Assembly: GCA_947588965.1 (NCBI GenBank)
Contig: CANQAN010000002.1
Location: 62,001 to 126,000 of the forward strand
DNA: 64,000 nt
Reading direction: 5' to 3'
Source: an uncultured Helicobacteraceae bacterium
GTDB lineage: Bacteria; Campylobacterota; Campylobacteria; Campylobacterales; Helicobacteraceae
The notes under the pieces were generated by a model. That model was not told the origin of the DNA. It saw only the letters and a program-made list of their open reading frames with translations, and did not search any database. Positions 36,521-45,859 of this stretch are shown here, piece by piece. The translations under genes were made by a program, and so were the position numbers. Position 1 is the first letter of the stretch. Each line of letters opens with the position of its first letter.

Positions 36521-37453
36521 ATGGAAAGTCTCAAATTCTTTTCGCGTCTGATTCCACAAAGAGGAGAATTCCTCTCTCCACAGCGCAGAGCAACGATGGT
36601 TTCAAGCTTTGTTGCGCTCTGTTTGATTTGTGTGAAGTTTGTCGCTGGAGTTTTGAGTGGGTCTGTTGCGATATTGGCAAGTGCGATTGATTCGCTCTTA
36701 GATTTGTCTGCATCGTTGTTTAATTTCTATGCGGTTACAAAGTCAGAGAAGCCTGCAGACTTGAAGTTTAACTATGGTCATGGGAAAATAGAATCTCTAG
36801 CTGCGGTGATTGAGGGAAGTGTGATTTTGGTCTCGGGGATTTTCATATTCTATCAGTCTCTCAAAAAGATTCTTTTAGGCTCTGAAGTTGTGCATCTTGA
36901 TTTTTCGCTCTTTGTTATGGTGTTTTCCTTGCTTGTTACCACACTGCTCGTGCTGTATTTAAGCCATGTCGCAAAAATAAGTAAGAATCTCGTCATTGAA
37001 GCTGATGTCTTGCATTATAAGACTGATATTTTAAGCAATGGTGCTGTATTGATTGCTCTTGTGTGCGTGAAGCTCACGGGCTGGACACTCATTGATGCGC
37101 TCTTTGGAATCGGCATTGGAGTTTATGTGGCACACTCGGCATTTGAGTTGCTTAAAAGGGGTGTTTTGATTCTGCTTGATAGGGCATTGGAGCAGGATAA
37201 GCTTGATGCAATTTTTCGTGTGCTGGATTCTGCAGAGGAGGTTACAAGCTATCATGATCTAAAGACGCGCCAAAGCGGTGGAGTGAATTTTGTAGAGGTA
37301 CATTTGGTGTTTAATCCGACAATGCTCTTAAAGGATGCGCATGATATCGCAGATTCTATAGAGTGTCAGATTCGGAATCTAGAGGGCAAGTGGGTTGTGA
37401 TTACGCATCTTGATCCCTGTGATGATGGAGAGGAATATGCAATATCTGATTGA
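36521..37453 (+). CDS. Cation diffusion facilitator metal efflux transporter
   Basis: 310 residues. Six predicted membrane helices in the first 210 residues and a cytoplasmic C-terminal dimerisation domain. CDF features: ASAIDSLLDLSASLFN (helix II metal site), YGHGKIESLAA, and HYKTDILSNGAVL (helix V site with His/Asp) near residues 168-180. Likely exports Zn, Fe or Mn in exchange for protons, FieF/YiiP-like. It follows the TsaB-like gene by 9 bp and overlaps the AAA+ ATPase gene by 17 bp. The metal cannot be deduced. Confidence 0.9.
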   Translation: MESLKFFSRLIPQRGEFLSPQRRATMVSSFVALCLICVKFVAGVLSGSVAILASAIDSLLDLSASLFNFYAVTKSEKPADLKFNYGHGKIESLAAVIEGSVILVSGIFIFYQSLKKILLGSEVVHLDFSLFVMVFSLLVTTLLVLYLSHVAKISKNLVIEADVLHYKTDILSNGAVLIALVCVKLTGWTLIDALFGIGIGVYVAHSAFELLKRGVLILLDRALEQDKLDAIFRVLDSAEEVTSYHDLKTRQSGGVNFVEVHLVFNPTMLLKDAHDIADSIECQIRNLEGKWVVITHLDPCDDGEEYAISD

Positions 37454-39167
37454 ATTTTTACAAAAAAACCCTATTAACAAGACAAAAATCTATCCCTTTT
37501 TAAAGTGCAATCAAGAAGAAGCGCGGATTTTGCGCTATTTTTGCGCGGAATTATTAAAGAGAAATGAGGGTCTTGTCTGCTTAGATGTCATTAATACGCT
37601 TTTTGTACCAAAGGAAGAAAAGGGCATTTTGGAATCTTTGCGATTCTTTAAGCATCTCTTGGAATTGGGCTGGATTGCGCCCTATAATTTTTTGAAAAAT
37701 TTTTCACAAGAGGTGGTTTTGCTGGAGTTGCTTAATATGGAATTTAGCCTTAGCACAAGTTTTTTGAAACTGCTAGAAGAGGGTGGCATGAATCCAAAAT
37801 TACCAAAAATCGCCCCCTATAGCGATCATTTAGAGTATCTTAAAGATCAATTTTCCTGTATTGAATTATTGCAGAGTTTGGATATGCACAAAAAAGACTC
37901 TCAAGCAACACCACTTTTTAAAAAAGGTATGCAGAAGTATCAATCTCTGCAAGAAAGGATTCAAAAAAGATTGAGTTTGACAAAAGAAAAGTTGAGCTTG
38001 GAGATGATTTGTAGAGAGCACCGACTCAATGCGCAGGAAAAAACGATCTTTATCGCTCTTGTGAGGGAGGAATATTTGGGAAAAGAGAGCGAGGGCAGAG
38101 AGCTTAATGCACTTGTGAATCTTGTCAGTATGAATGATTATGAGCGCATGAAAAATCGCGCTCTTTTGGATGATCGCAGTGTGCTTGTGGAAAAGGGACT
38201 TGTGGATTATGATGAGATTCTCAATCCCTTTGGTGGTGTGAGTCGGACATTTTTCATTCCCGATGCGGTGCTCAAAAAGATCACGCATCCTCAAATGCAA
38301 AACAAAAAGACAAAAGTCAGCCTAGAATCGCTTGTATCTAAGCAAGAGATTTTTGAATTTCTGCATCCAAAAGTTCCACTAGAGGATGTTGTTTTGAGCC
38401 CTAGCACACAAGACACACTCAATGTCTTGCTTAAACAAATGGATTCCAAAGTATTGGGTCGCTTGAAAGAATGGGGAATCAAAGACAAAAAGAAAGGCAT
38501 TGATGCAAAAATCATATTCTATGGTGCTGCAGGGACGGGCAAAACTCTCACGGCTCTAGCCCTTGCAAAGTCGCTCAAAAAGCCCGTGCTTAGCTTTGAC
38601 TGCTCTAAGATTCTGTCAATGTATGTGGGTGAGAGTGAGAAAAATGTGCGCACCATCTTTGAATCTTACAAGGAATTAAGTGAGACTTCTGGGCAAAGTC
38701 CGATTTTGTTGCTTGATGAGGCCGATCAATTCCTTAGCACACGCACGACAAATAGCAGTGGAGCGGATAAAATGCACAATCAAATGCAAAATATTTTTTT
38801 AGAGCAAATTGAAAAATTTGATGGAATCCTCATTGCAACGACAAACTTGCTAGAGACGATAGACACAGCATTTTCGCGTCGCTTCAATTATAAGATAGAA
38901 TTTAAAAAGCCAACTTTTGAGGAGAGATTGCGCTTGTGGGAAAAATTATTGCCTAAAAATGCGCCCTTTGAACGTGATTTTTCGCTCAAAAAACTTGCAG
39001 AATTTTCTCTCACAGGAGGGCAAATCGCACTTGTGATTAAAAATACAGCCTATAATATCGCAAGTCTCCCTAAGCCGGAGTTTAGTACACAGAGCTTCAT
39101 TGATGAGATCAGACGTGAGTTGAATTCTAATTTTGATGGAACGCGTGAAATGGGATTCCATATTTAA
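37437..39167 (+). CDS. AAA+ ATPase of unknown function
   Basis: 577 residues from the ATG at 37437, which has GGAGAGGA upstream; the open frame begins 27 bp earlier without such a site. N-terminal ~330 residues are helical with no motif I know; the C-terminal AAA+ module has Walker A FYGAAGTGKTLTALALAK (about residues 359-376), Walker B PILLLDEADQF, sensor-1 ILIATTNLLET and an arginine-finger-like TAFSRRFNYKIEF. The layout resembles FtsH/spastin-type single-ring ATPases lacking a protease domain, so an unfoldase or remodelling role is possible. Overlap with the CDF gene suggests co-expression, no more. Confidence 0.8.
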   Translation: MQYLIEFLQKNPINKTKIYPFLKCNQEEARILRYFCAELLKRNEGLVCLDVINTLFVPKEEKGILESLRFFKHLLELGWIAPYNFLKNFSQEVVLLELLNMEFSLSTSFLKLLEEGGMNPKLPKIAPYSDHLEYLKDQFSCIELLQSLDMHKKDSQATPLFKKGMQKYQSLQERIQKRLSLTKEKLSLEMICREHRLNAQEKTIFIALVREEYLGKESEGRELNALVNLVSMNDYERMKNRALLDDRSVLVEKGLVDYDEILNPFGGVSRTFFIPDAVLKKITHPQMQNKKTKVSLESLVSKQEIFEFLHPKVPLEDVVLSPSTQDTLNVLLKQMDSKVLGRLKEWGIKDKKKGIDAKIIFYGAAGTGKTLTALALAKSLKKPVLSFDCSKILSMYVGESEKNVRTIFESYKELSETSGQSPILLLDEADQFLSTRTTNSSGADKMHNQMQNIFLEQIEKFDGILIATTNLLETIDTAFSRRFNYKIEFKKPTFEERLRLWEKLLPKNAPFERDFSLKKLAEFSLTGGQIALVIKNTAYNIASLPKPEFSTQSFIDEIRRELNSNFDGTREMGFHI

Positions 39168-39209
39168 GTTAAAGTATGTAATAATAATGCGCTAAACAAA
39201 GGAGAGTTT

Positions 39210-40742
39210 ATGGCAGCCACAAAAGACAAAGAGGAAGTAAAGCCCAAATCGCCTAAGACAACAAGGACTCGTAAGGCACAGACGGAAAAAGTAGAAAAGG
39301 TAGAATCAAAAGTCATTTTAAAAAAAACAACACAAAAAGAGCTAAAAGCACCGCGCACGAATAAAAAGGTCAATTCTAAGAAAAGTGCTTTCAAAAAGGT
39401 TGGAATCGTCATTCCCGTGTATAATACGCCACTTGCCTATTATCGTGAGGCTGTGGAGAGCGCATTACGACAGGATTATGAAGACTTAGAAATCGTGCTT
39501 GTCCATGATGGGGGGGTTTCTTCGCACATAGAAGTTTCTTTAGGGTATGCGCGGCTTGATCCGCGCGTAACGGTGATTGTCAAGCCTCTTAACGAGGGGG
39601 CTGCTATCGCAAGAAATATTGGGATAGACTATTTGAGTAATGCCTACACATTGCAGGAATCAAAAGATTCTAACCTTGAGGATGTCGTGAGTTTTGACAT
39701 CAAAAATAAGAATCCCTATGAGATTGATAAAATCTATAAAAGTAAGCAGTCCATCGGGAGAGCAAAGACGCTTAAGCCCTTAGAGATTGATTATATTTAT
39801 TTTCTAGATAGCGATGATAAGATTCACAGAAATTTAGTGAGTCGCTGTTTGGAGTGCGCTTCTGGAGCAGATTTTGTATGGTTTTACTTTGAAAAAAATA
39901 TTGATAAAAATGCGCAATCCATACCCCATGAGCATGTTGTTGAGAATATAAAGTTCGCCAAGGACTATTCCCTTGTTACATTGCAAGAATATCTCAAAAA
40001 TGGCGAGAGGACTAAAAACATCGCACTCGTGTTTGTGTGGCAGGTTTTCATTGACTTTAAATTCTTGCAACGTACCTCTCTGCGCTTTTTAAATCAGATT
40101 CAAAGGGAGGATAATCTCTTTTCTCTCATGTTGATTTTAAAGAGCCAAAACTTCTATGCACTGCCCGAAAAGCTCATAAGTTATCGCATAAGATTAGGCG
40201 GAGAGACGCATTATGCGGCAACAAGCGAGATATTCTTGCCCGGATTCTTGCGACCCTTGTTTGAGACATTCAATGGAGACATTGCCCTAACGAAGCATTT
40301 TTATGTGGCATTAAGTTGGTTTATTCAGAAGTTGTATTTTGTGGAATTCAGTCAAGAATACGCAAAAATTCCGCACATTGATTTTTTGTTTGAAATGGCT
40401 ATGGGCAGATTCAGAAATGAAGAGTTGCGCTTTATACACCTTAATGCAAACATCAATACGGAATTTTATTTCAACATTTGTTTTAGCACTTTTTTGCATT
40501 ACATTACAGCGATTCCTAATGCAGATCCCTATTGGCGCCCCTTTGATAAAATCACAGAGTTTATGCGCATAGAATCCTTAGAGCAGAGGGAAACGGTGCG
40601 CTTAATGAAAGAGATTCTGTTTTTTGAGAATGACATTATTTTAGACAAAAACAGAACCATTCAAGCCCTACAACAAAGGATTCAGCAGTTAGAATCCACA
40701 AACAAAGAGCTTAAAAAAAGCCTCATGGGCAAAAAAAGATAA
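39210..40742 (+). CDS. Family 2 glycosyltransferase with basic N-terminus and C-terminal coiled coil
   Basis: 510 residues. First ~65 residues are Lys/Thr-rich and look disordered. The GT-A fold follows: VGIVIPVYNTPLAYYREAVE (about residues 66-85), DLEIVLVHDGG, LNEGAAIARNIGIDYL and the metal-binding DxD-like YFLDSDD near residues 193-199. A 40-residue insert splits the GT domain before YFLDSDD. The end (KNRTIQALQQRIQQLESTNK) is a coiled coil of four heptads. Probable role in surface glycan (LOS, capsule-like or protein glycosylation); donor and acceptor unknown. Preceded by AAAGGAG. Confidence 0.85.
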   Translation: MAATKDKEEVKPKSPKTTRTRKAQTEKVEKVESKVILKKTTQKELKAPRTNKKVNSKKSAFKKVGIVIPVYNTPLAYYREAVESALRQDYEDLEIVLVHDGGVSSHIEVSLGYARLDPRVTVIVKPLNEGAAIARNIGIDYLSNAYTLQESKDSNLEDVVSFDIKNKNPYEIDKIYKSKQSIGRAKTLKPLEIDYIYFLDSDDKIHRNLVSRCLECASGADFVWFYFEKNIDKNAQSIPHEHVVENIKFAKDYSLVTLQEYLKNGERTKNIALVFVWQVFIDFKFLQRTSLRFLNQIQREDNLFSLMLILKSQNFYALPEKLISYRIRLGGETHYAATSEIFLPGFLRPLFETFNGDIALTKHFYVALSWFIQKLYFVEFSQEYAKIPHIDFLFEMAMGRFRNEELRFIHLNANINTEFYFNICFSTFLHYITAIPNADPYWRPFDKITEFMRIESLEQRETVRLMKEILFFENDIILDKNRTIQALQQRIQQLESTNKELKKSLMGKKR

Positions 40743-40760
40743 CACAAGCAAAGAGTAATT

Positions 40761-42086
40761 ATGACGCGATTTTCTAAGGCAGGGTTTGTTTTATCAACTG
40801 CAGGAAGCGCGATTGGGCTTGGCGGGATTTGGAGTTTTCCCTATTTTGTCGGGCAAAATGGTGGCTTTGCCTTTGTGTTTGTGTTTATTTTCGTCTTTAT
40901 ATTCTTTGGTGTGAGTGTCTTTTTTGGTTGAAATGCTCTTTGGGAGAGCAAGTGGGCAAAACAGCATCAGTACATTTGAGAGATTCGCTCCTAAGAATCT
41001 TGGATTCTTGAAGTACGGCGGATTTATGGTGATTTCTGGTGTTTTGTTTTTTCTTTCTATGTGGTTGTGTTGGGATGGCTTGTGCATTATTTGTTTCTAA
41101 GCATTGGGGGATTGCCAACAACCCTAGAGGGAACGAAGGGATTATGGGGGGATTTCATATCCCATCAAATCTTGTGGCAGATGTTGTGGCATTTTGTGAT
41201 TGTCTCACTCTGTTCGTATATTCTAGATCGTGGTGTCAAGGCGGGGATTGAGCGCTTAAATTTGATTCTTATGCCCTTGCTCTTGCTTATTTTTCTTGGT
41301 CTTTTAGTGTATGCCCTATCACAAAAGGGATTTTGGGATTCTTTTGCTTTCCTATTCACGCCGGATTTTAGCAAAATGACGCCAGAAGTCATTATTAAAG
41401 CCATTGGTCAGGCATTTTTCTCCCTTTCTTTAGGCGTTGGTGTGATTTTGACTTATTCAAACTCTCTGCCAAAACATGGGAATTTTATCCGCTTTGCAGC
41501 TATTGTTGCGTCTTTGAATGTCTGCTTTTGTTTAGTGGCGGGACTTGTGATTTTTACCTTTATTTTTGGGCATGGAGCAGAACCAACGGAGGGTCCGGGC
41601 TTAGTGTTTATCTCGCTTCCACTCATCTTTGCAAACATGGGAATAAGTGGGCAAGTCATTGCGATTTTGTTTTTTGTCGCCCTTATTTTTGCGGGGATCA
41701 CTTCGGCTATTTCTATGCTGGAGCCACTTAATAGCTGTCTCATTGAACGTTTAAAGATGAAAAGACGCCATGCGAATCTCCTAAGTATTGCTTGTGCGTA
41801 TGTTTTAGGTGTGATTGTGCTTTTAAGCAATACAGAGCCTTTTTCTGCGCATTTGAGCTTTTTAGGCAAGAATCTCTTTGATTGGTTTGTGTATGTGTTG
41901 AGTTCATTTTTGCAACCCTTAGCGGGTGTGTTTATGTGTCTCTATATGGGGTGGCTCATTCCTAAAAACTCTGTGTATGCGATGACAGAGGGGCATTTGA
42001 AGGGATTTTATTTTGAATGTTGGTATTTTTTCATTCGTTTTGTCGCGCCCATTGGAATTCTTATTGTTATGATAAGCTTGATTTGA
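40761..42086 (+). pseudogene. Neurotransmitter:sodium symporter (NSS) family transporter, two frameshifts
   Basis: The N-terminus reads [20 protein letters not shown] then [15 protein letters not shown], the Na+-binding unwound helix 1 of NSS transporters. The frame stops at TGA 40929-40931. Protein similarity continues in the +1 frame ([11 protein letters not shown]) from about 40924, then shifts again near 41050, where SFYVVVLGW resumes in the original frame and runs to 42086. Losing one T from T6 at 40920-40925 and adding one T to T6 at 41047-41052 would restore about 442 codons, normal NSS length. Either a decaying gene, two homopolymer sequencing errors, or reversible T-tract variation. 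Substrate unknown (amino acid-like). Confidence 0.85.
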
Positions 42087-42140
42087 TATGCGCAACAAGC
42101 GCATCTTAGCCCCAAAGCTTAGCAGAATCACAAGGTGTGC

Positions 42141-42461
42141 TTAGGAATCAAGAGCGGATTTGATGGCGTTTTCAATGAGTGGCTTGGAGTTTGGCTCTAC
42201 AAGCCTTTCTCCGACTTCTGCGCCGTTTTTGTAAAAAATAAGCGTTGGGATTCTGCGGATATTGAGAGAATCTTTGAGGGATTCTTCTGCGTCTGTTGCA
42301 ACGGTGAAAAACTTGACTTTTTGCCCATATTCTTGTGCGAGTTTTTCTATGATTGGCTCAATCTTGCGACAGTCTGGACACCAATGCGCTCCTGCTATGA
42401 CGAGGCAAACTCCCTCTTTAATGGCATTTGGATAAGAATCTTTTGTGAGTTTTTCTGACAT
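42141..42461 (-). CDS. Thioredoxin-like protein (CPDC motif)
   Basis: 106 residues, thioredoxin fold throughout: GAHWCPDCRKIEPIIEKLA at about residues 25-43, cis-Pro in RRIPTLIFYKNG (about residue 75). Active site is CPDC instead of CGPC, seen in some redox-active thioredoxin-family proteins. No signal peptide, so cytoplasmic. Redox partner unknown. A 10-bp hairpin lies upstream. Could be a bacterioferritin-comigratory or YbbN-type accessory thioredoxin; the main trxA is not in this window. Confidence 0.85.
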   Translation of the reverse strand: MSEKLTKDSYPNAIKEGVCLVIAGAHWCPDCRKIEPIIEKLAQEYGQKVKFFTVATDAEESLKDSLNIRRIPTLIFYKNGAEVGERLVEPNSKPLIENAIKSALDS

Positions 42462-42564
42462 TATTTTTCCTTGAGATTTTTAAAATTTTGGAATTATGGA
42501 GAGATTTTGCTTAAAGTTTTGTAAGGTCTTAATAAAATCTTAAGAGGATTCGAATTCCTGCAGC

Positions 42565-42587
42565 AGAGATTCCAATATGGAATCTCT
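42565..42587. other. Perfect 10-bp hairpin between lipoprotein and thioredoxin genes
   Basis: AGAGATTCCA, loop ATA, TGGAATCTCT. It sits 8 bp past the lipoprotein stop on the minus strand. No U-run follows in that direction; on the plus strand GGAAATTTT follows. Most likely the 3' end of the lipoprotein message. Confidence 0.5.
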
Positions 42588-42594
42588 GGAAATT

Positions 42595-42879
42595 TTAGGG
42601 AAGGACGGGTTGTTGTGTTTGCATCATCATTTGGGTTGCGCGCACAGTATCAATCGTGTTAGTACGTACGGGATCGGGACGCATTGCGCTTGACTCAACA
42701 CCGATTTTAGAACGTGGTCCCTTGATTGTGTCTATGCATTCTCCATTTTGGCAAGAGGGTCTTGTCTCTTGTAGCTCTGCTTCTGTCGGAGTCTTTCCAC
42801 CGCAACCGGCCAAAAAGTTAGCGACAATCAAACTTCCTGCTAGGACTAAAAGAGCCTTGCTGACATTTCCTAATTTCAT
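42595..42879 (-). CDS. Small lipoprotein of unknown function
   Basis: 94 residues from the ATG at 42879 (AAGGAT upstream); an ATG 11 codons earlier has no Shine-Dalgarno and would spoil the signal peptide. Signal peptide with hydrophobic core ALLVLAGSLIVANF and lipobox LAGC, mature N-terminus Cys23, so acylated and membrane-bound. The mature part is short, with two further cysteines (CQNGEC, a CxxxxC pair) and a Met/Gln-rich tail. Not recognised. It lies beside yebC and the thioredoxin-like gene on the same strand; the Cys pair next to a thioredoxin may be coincidence. Confidence 0.75.
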   Translation of the reverse strand: MKLGNVSKALLVLAGSLIVANFLAGCGGKTPTEAELQETRPSCQNGECIDTIKGPRSKIGVESSAMRPDPVRTNTIDTVRATQMMMQTQQPVLP

Positions 42880-42959
42880 CTTAAATCCTTTCTTGTGAAT
42901 TTGAAATCTCAATAACTCCTTGTGGGTCTAGATTTCCTCTTGCGGAAAACCCTAAAATC

Positions 42960-43673
42960 TTATGCAATATTTGTGAAAACAGCCTGAACATCGTCATCTT
43001 CTTCGATCCTATCAAGCAACTTTTCAATATCTAAGAGCTGCTCTTCTGTGAATTCTACAGGGTTTGTGGCAATCCTCTCTAGCGCAGCCTTTTTGACATC
43101 AGCCTTCATCTCTTCAAGCGCATTTGCTAATGTGCCAAAATGCGTGTAATCCCCATAAATATGGACAATATCATCCTCTACCTCCATAGAATCCAAACCC
43201 GCATCAATGAGATTCAACTCCAGCTCATCCAAGTCCGCGATTCCCTCTTTGCTAATCTCAAAATGTGCTTTACGCGCAAACATAAACTCCAGCGAGTTAT
43301 TTGTCAGCATTTGCCCACCGAGTTTATTGGCATAACTCTTGAGATTTGCGACTGTTCTAGTGGTATTGTCTGTGGCACATTCTACAAAAAACAGCGCACC
43401 ATGCGGTGCTTTAATCTCATAATTGACCTCTGTAATTTGGACGCCATCTTTTCCTAATGCTCTTTTAATTGCTGCTTCTATATTGTCCTTTGGCATATTC
43501 TGCGCTTTTGCGGCAAGAATGGCTGTTCTTAGCTTAGAGTTCATATCGGGATCGCCACTTCCACCCTCTTTGACAGCGATACTAATGGCCTTTCCTAATT
43601 TTGGAAAGAGTTTGGACATCTTGTCCCAACGTTTTTCTTTGCTGGCTCTTCTGTATTCAAATGCGCGTCCCAT
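42960..43673 (-). CDS. yebC: YebC/PmpR family transcription/translation regulator
   Basis: 237 residues from ATG at 43673 ([20 protein letters not shown], the family's standard start; the frame upstream is not conserved). Three-domain protein; family members act as transcriptional regulators or, as recently proposed, help ribosomes through proline stretches. Signature: [20 protein letters not shown] and [18 protein letters not shown] (about residues 59-76). Complete. It is convergent with nothing and diverges from the tRNA-Asn/aspS unit. Confidence 0.95.
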   Translation of the reverse strand: MGRAFEYRRASKEKRWDKMSKLFPKLGKAISIAVKEGGSGDPDMNSKLRTAILAAKAQNMPKDNIEAAIKRALGKDGVQITEVNYEIKAPHGALFFVECATDNTTRTVANLKSYANKLGGQMLTNNSLEFMFARKAHFEISKEGIADLDELELNLIDAGLDSMEVEDDIVHIYGDYTHFGTLANALEEMKADVKKAALERIATNPVEFTEEQLLDIEKLLDRIEEDDDVQAVFTNIA

Positions 43674-43761
43674 AAGGCCCCATTTATTTTGTGATTGCTT
43701 ATATGGTTGCAATTGTAGCATTTTTAAAGCTTAATGCTTCTTAAATTCTAAAAAGTGTCGC

Positions 43762-43790
43762 TTGACAAGAGCGCGAGTTTTGTATATAAT
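43762..43790 (+). promoter_or_regulatory. Perfect-consensus promoter of tRNA-Asn
   Basis: TTGACA at 43762-43767, exactly 17 bp, TATAAT at 43785-43790, 32 bp before the tRNA. A perfect match to the sigma-70 consensus in both boxes, as expected for a stable RNA gene. Confidence 0.85.
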
Positions 43791-43822
43791 TGCAATCCCT
43801 TGAAATAAGACTGCTATTTTAT

Positions 43823-43897
43823 TCCGGATTAGCTCAGCGGTAGAGTAGGCGGCTGTTAACCGCTTGGTCGTAGGTTCGAATCCTACATCCGGAGCCA
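43823..43897 (+). tRNA. tRNA-Asn (anticodon GTT)
   Basis: 75 nt. Acceptor TCCGGAT pairs with ATCCGGA, anticodon loop CTGTTAA gives GTT, T-loop TTCGAAT, G discriminator, CCA encoded. It stands 202 bp upstream of aspS, whose product in Helicobacter also charges tRNA-Asn. Confidence 0.96.
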
Positions 43898-44059
43898 TGT
43901 TAGAATCTTTTTTGTTTTTATTGCATGATAAAGTGAGAATGCGCGATTTTGCAAGAATTGCAAATTTTGTAAGCTTATTTTAGAGTCCCTCATTGATACA
44001 AACAGCTTGTAACTTTCTTAGAATCTGCCAATTTTATTTTGCCTTTTATGATTTTTTGA

Positions 44060-44065
44060 TACAAT
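44060..44065 (+). promoter_or_regulatory. -10 element before aspS
   Basis: TACAAT in TTTTTGATACAATC, 35 bp upstream of the ATG, with a T-rich stretch in place of a -35. TTTAGGAG gives the ribosome binding site. Confidence 0.45.
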
Positions 44066-44099
44066 CAAAAACTTGTTTGCAAAAATTTAGGAGAAAATT

Positions 44100-45851
44100 A
44101 TGAGAAGCCATTATTGCGCTGAAGTAGGAGAGCAAAATATCGGTGAAGTGGTGCGCTTGTGCGGATGGTGCAATACCTATCGCGACCATGGAGGAATCAT
44201 CTTTGTGGATTTGCGCGATCGGAGCGGACTTGTGCAACTCGTCTTTGATCCAAAGGATAGTGCAGAAGCGCACAGGCTTGCAAGTGAAATTCGCGATGAG
44301 TATGTGCTAAGGATTCAAGGAAAAGTGCGCAAAAGAGGAGAGGGACTAGAGAATCCGAAGTTAAAGACAGGAAAGATTGAAGTCCTCGTGGAATCCCTTG
44401 TGCTAGAAAATCGCAGCCTAACACCTCCGATCGCCGTTGGTGATGAGAGTGTGAGTGAGGATGTGCGACTTAAATATCGCTACTTAGACTTGCGCAATCC
44501 GCGACTGCAAGAGATTTTTATCGTGCGCTCAAAGGTTGCTCAAGCAGTGCGCAATACGCTTAGTGACTTGGGGTTTTTGGAAGTTGAAACGCCCATTTTG
44601 ACAAAGGCAACTCCAGAGGGTGCGCGGGATTATCTCGTTCCAAGTCGTGTGCATCATGGCGCATTTTATGCCCTCCCGCAGAGTCCGCAACTATTCAAAC
44701 AGCTTCTTATGGTGAGTGGATTTGATCGCTATTTTCAGATTGCAAAATGCTTCAGAGATGAGGATTTGCGCTTAGACAGACAGCCAGAATTTACACAGAT
44801 TGACTTAGAGATGAGCTTCTGCGATGAAAATGAAGTTATGGAAGTTGCAGAGAGAGTCCTAGAGGAGATATTTAAAGTCTGTGGAATCACGATTAAAAGA
44901 CCCTTTGCGCGTTATTCTTACAGCGATGTTATGGAATCCTATGGGAGTGATAAGCCCGATTTGCGCTTTGAGATGCCTTTGGTGGAAGTGGCGGATCTCT
45001 TCGTGGATTCTTCAAATGAGATTTTCAAAAACATTGCTAAAGATTCCAAAAAGAATCGCTTTAAGGCTCTCTGTGTGCGCAATGGTGATAATTTCTTCAC
45101 GCGCAAAACTCTTGCCGAAGCGGAGGAGTTTGTAAGGAAATTTGGCGCAAAGGGCTTGGCCTATATTCAAATAAAAGAAGATGGCATCAAGGGACCTCTT
45201 GTGAAATTCATAAGTGCAGAGAATTTAGATAGACTCATTGCGCGTACTCAAGCGCAGGTTGGAGACATTATTTTCTTTGGTGCGGGAGAAAAGAAGGTTG
45301 TGTGGGACTATATGGGGCGTTTGCGCCAAAAAATTGCGCTTGATATGGGACTAATTAAAGAGGAGTCTTATAATTTCTTGTGGGTTGTTGATTTTCCGAT
45401 GTTTGAGCGCAATGAAGAGGGAGATATTTCCGCCCTGCACCATCCTTTCACAATGCCTAAAAATTTTGATGCAGAGGATATAGAAGAGATTCAATCTGTC
45501 GCCTATGATGTGGTGTTGAATGGATTTGAGATTGGTGGAGGGAGCTTGAGGATTCATAAGCAAGAGATTCAAAAGCGCGTGTTTGAGTTGCTTGGAATCT
45601 CAAAAGAAGAGGCGCAAGAAAAATTCAGTTTTTTGCTTGAGGCATTGCAGTTTGGCGCACCTCCGCATGGGGGATTGGCCTTTGGGCTTGATAGAATCAT
45701 TATGCTTCTTTGTAAAGCGCATTCTATTCGCGATGTCATTGCGTTTCCAAAGACACAAAGAGCGACTTGCCCACTCACAGATGCACCAAGTTCTGCAAAT
45801 GAAGAGCAACTAAGAGAATTGCACATTAGAGTGAGAGAAACCAAAAAATAA
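44100..45851 (+). CDS. aspS: Aspartyl-tRNA synthetase, probably non-discriminating
   Basis: 583 residues, class II synthetase of the bacterial type with GAD insertion. OB anticodon domain residues 1-100; motif 2 region [18 protein letters not shown] near residue 217; motif 3 [12 protein letters not shown] near residue 525. In Helicobacter, which lacks AsnRS, AspRS also makes Asp-tRNA(Asn), which GatCAB amidates. His at about residue 30 (YRDHGGIIF), where discriminating enzymes have Leu, fits the non-discriminating type as I recall it. tRNA-Asn lies just upstream. adk and ppa follow within 27 bp each. Confidence 0.95.
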   Translation: MRSHYCAEVGEQNIGEVVRLCGWCNTYRDHGGIIFVDLRDRSGLVQLVFDPKDSAEAHRLASEIRDEYVLRIQGKVRKRGEGLENPKLKTGKIEVLVESLVLENRSLTPPIAVGDESVSEDVRLKYRYLDLRNPRLQEIFIVRSKVAQAVRNTLSDLGFLEVETPILTKATPEGARDYLVPSRVHHGAFYALPQSPQLFKQLLMVSGFDRYFQIAKCFRDEDLRLDRQPEFTQIDLEMSFCDENEVMEVAERVLEEIFKVCGITIKRPFARYSYSDVMESYGSDKPDLRFEMPLVEVADLFVDSSNEIFKNIAKDSKKNRFKALCVRNGDNFFTRKTLAEAEEFVRKFGAKGLAYIQIKEDGIKGPLVKFISAENLDRLIARTQAQVGDIIFFGAGEKKVVWDYMGRLRQKIALDMGLIKEESYNFLWVVDFPMFERNEEGDISALHHPFTMPKNFDAEDIEEIQSVAYDVVLNGFEIGGGSLRIHKQEIQKRVFELLGISKEEAQEKFSFLLEALQFGAPPHGGLAFGLDRIIMLLCKAHSIRDVIAFPKTQRATCPLTDAPSSANEEQLRELHIRVRETKK

Positions 45852-45859
45852 GGAGTTCT

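Noticed and set aside
41061-42086. A separate 341-residue transporter starting at 41061
   Set aside because: It lacks the first three membrane helices, which lie just upstream in shifted frames; it is the 3' part of the NSS gene.
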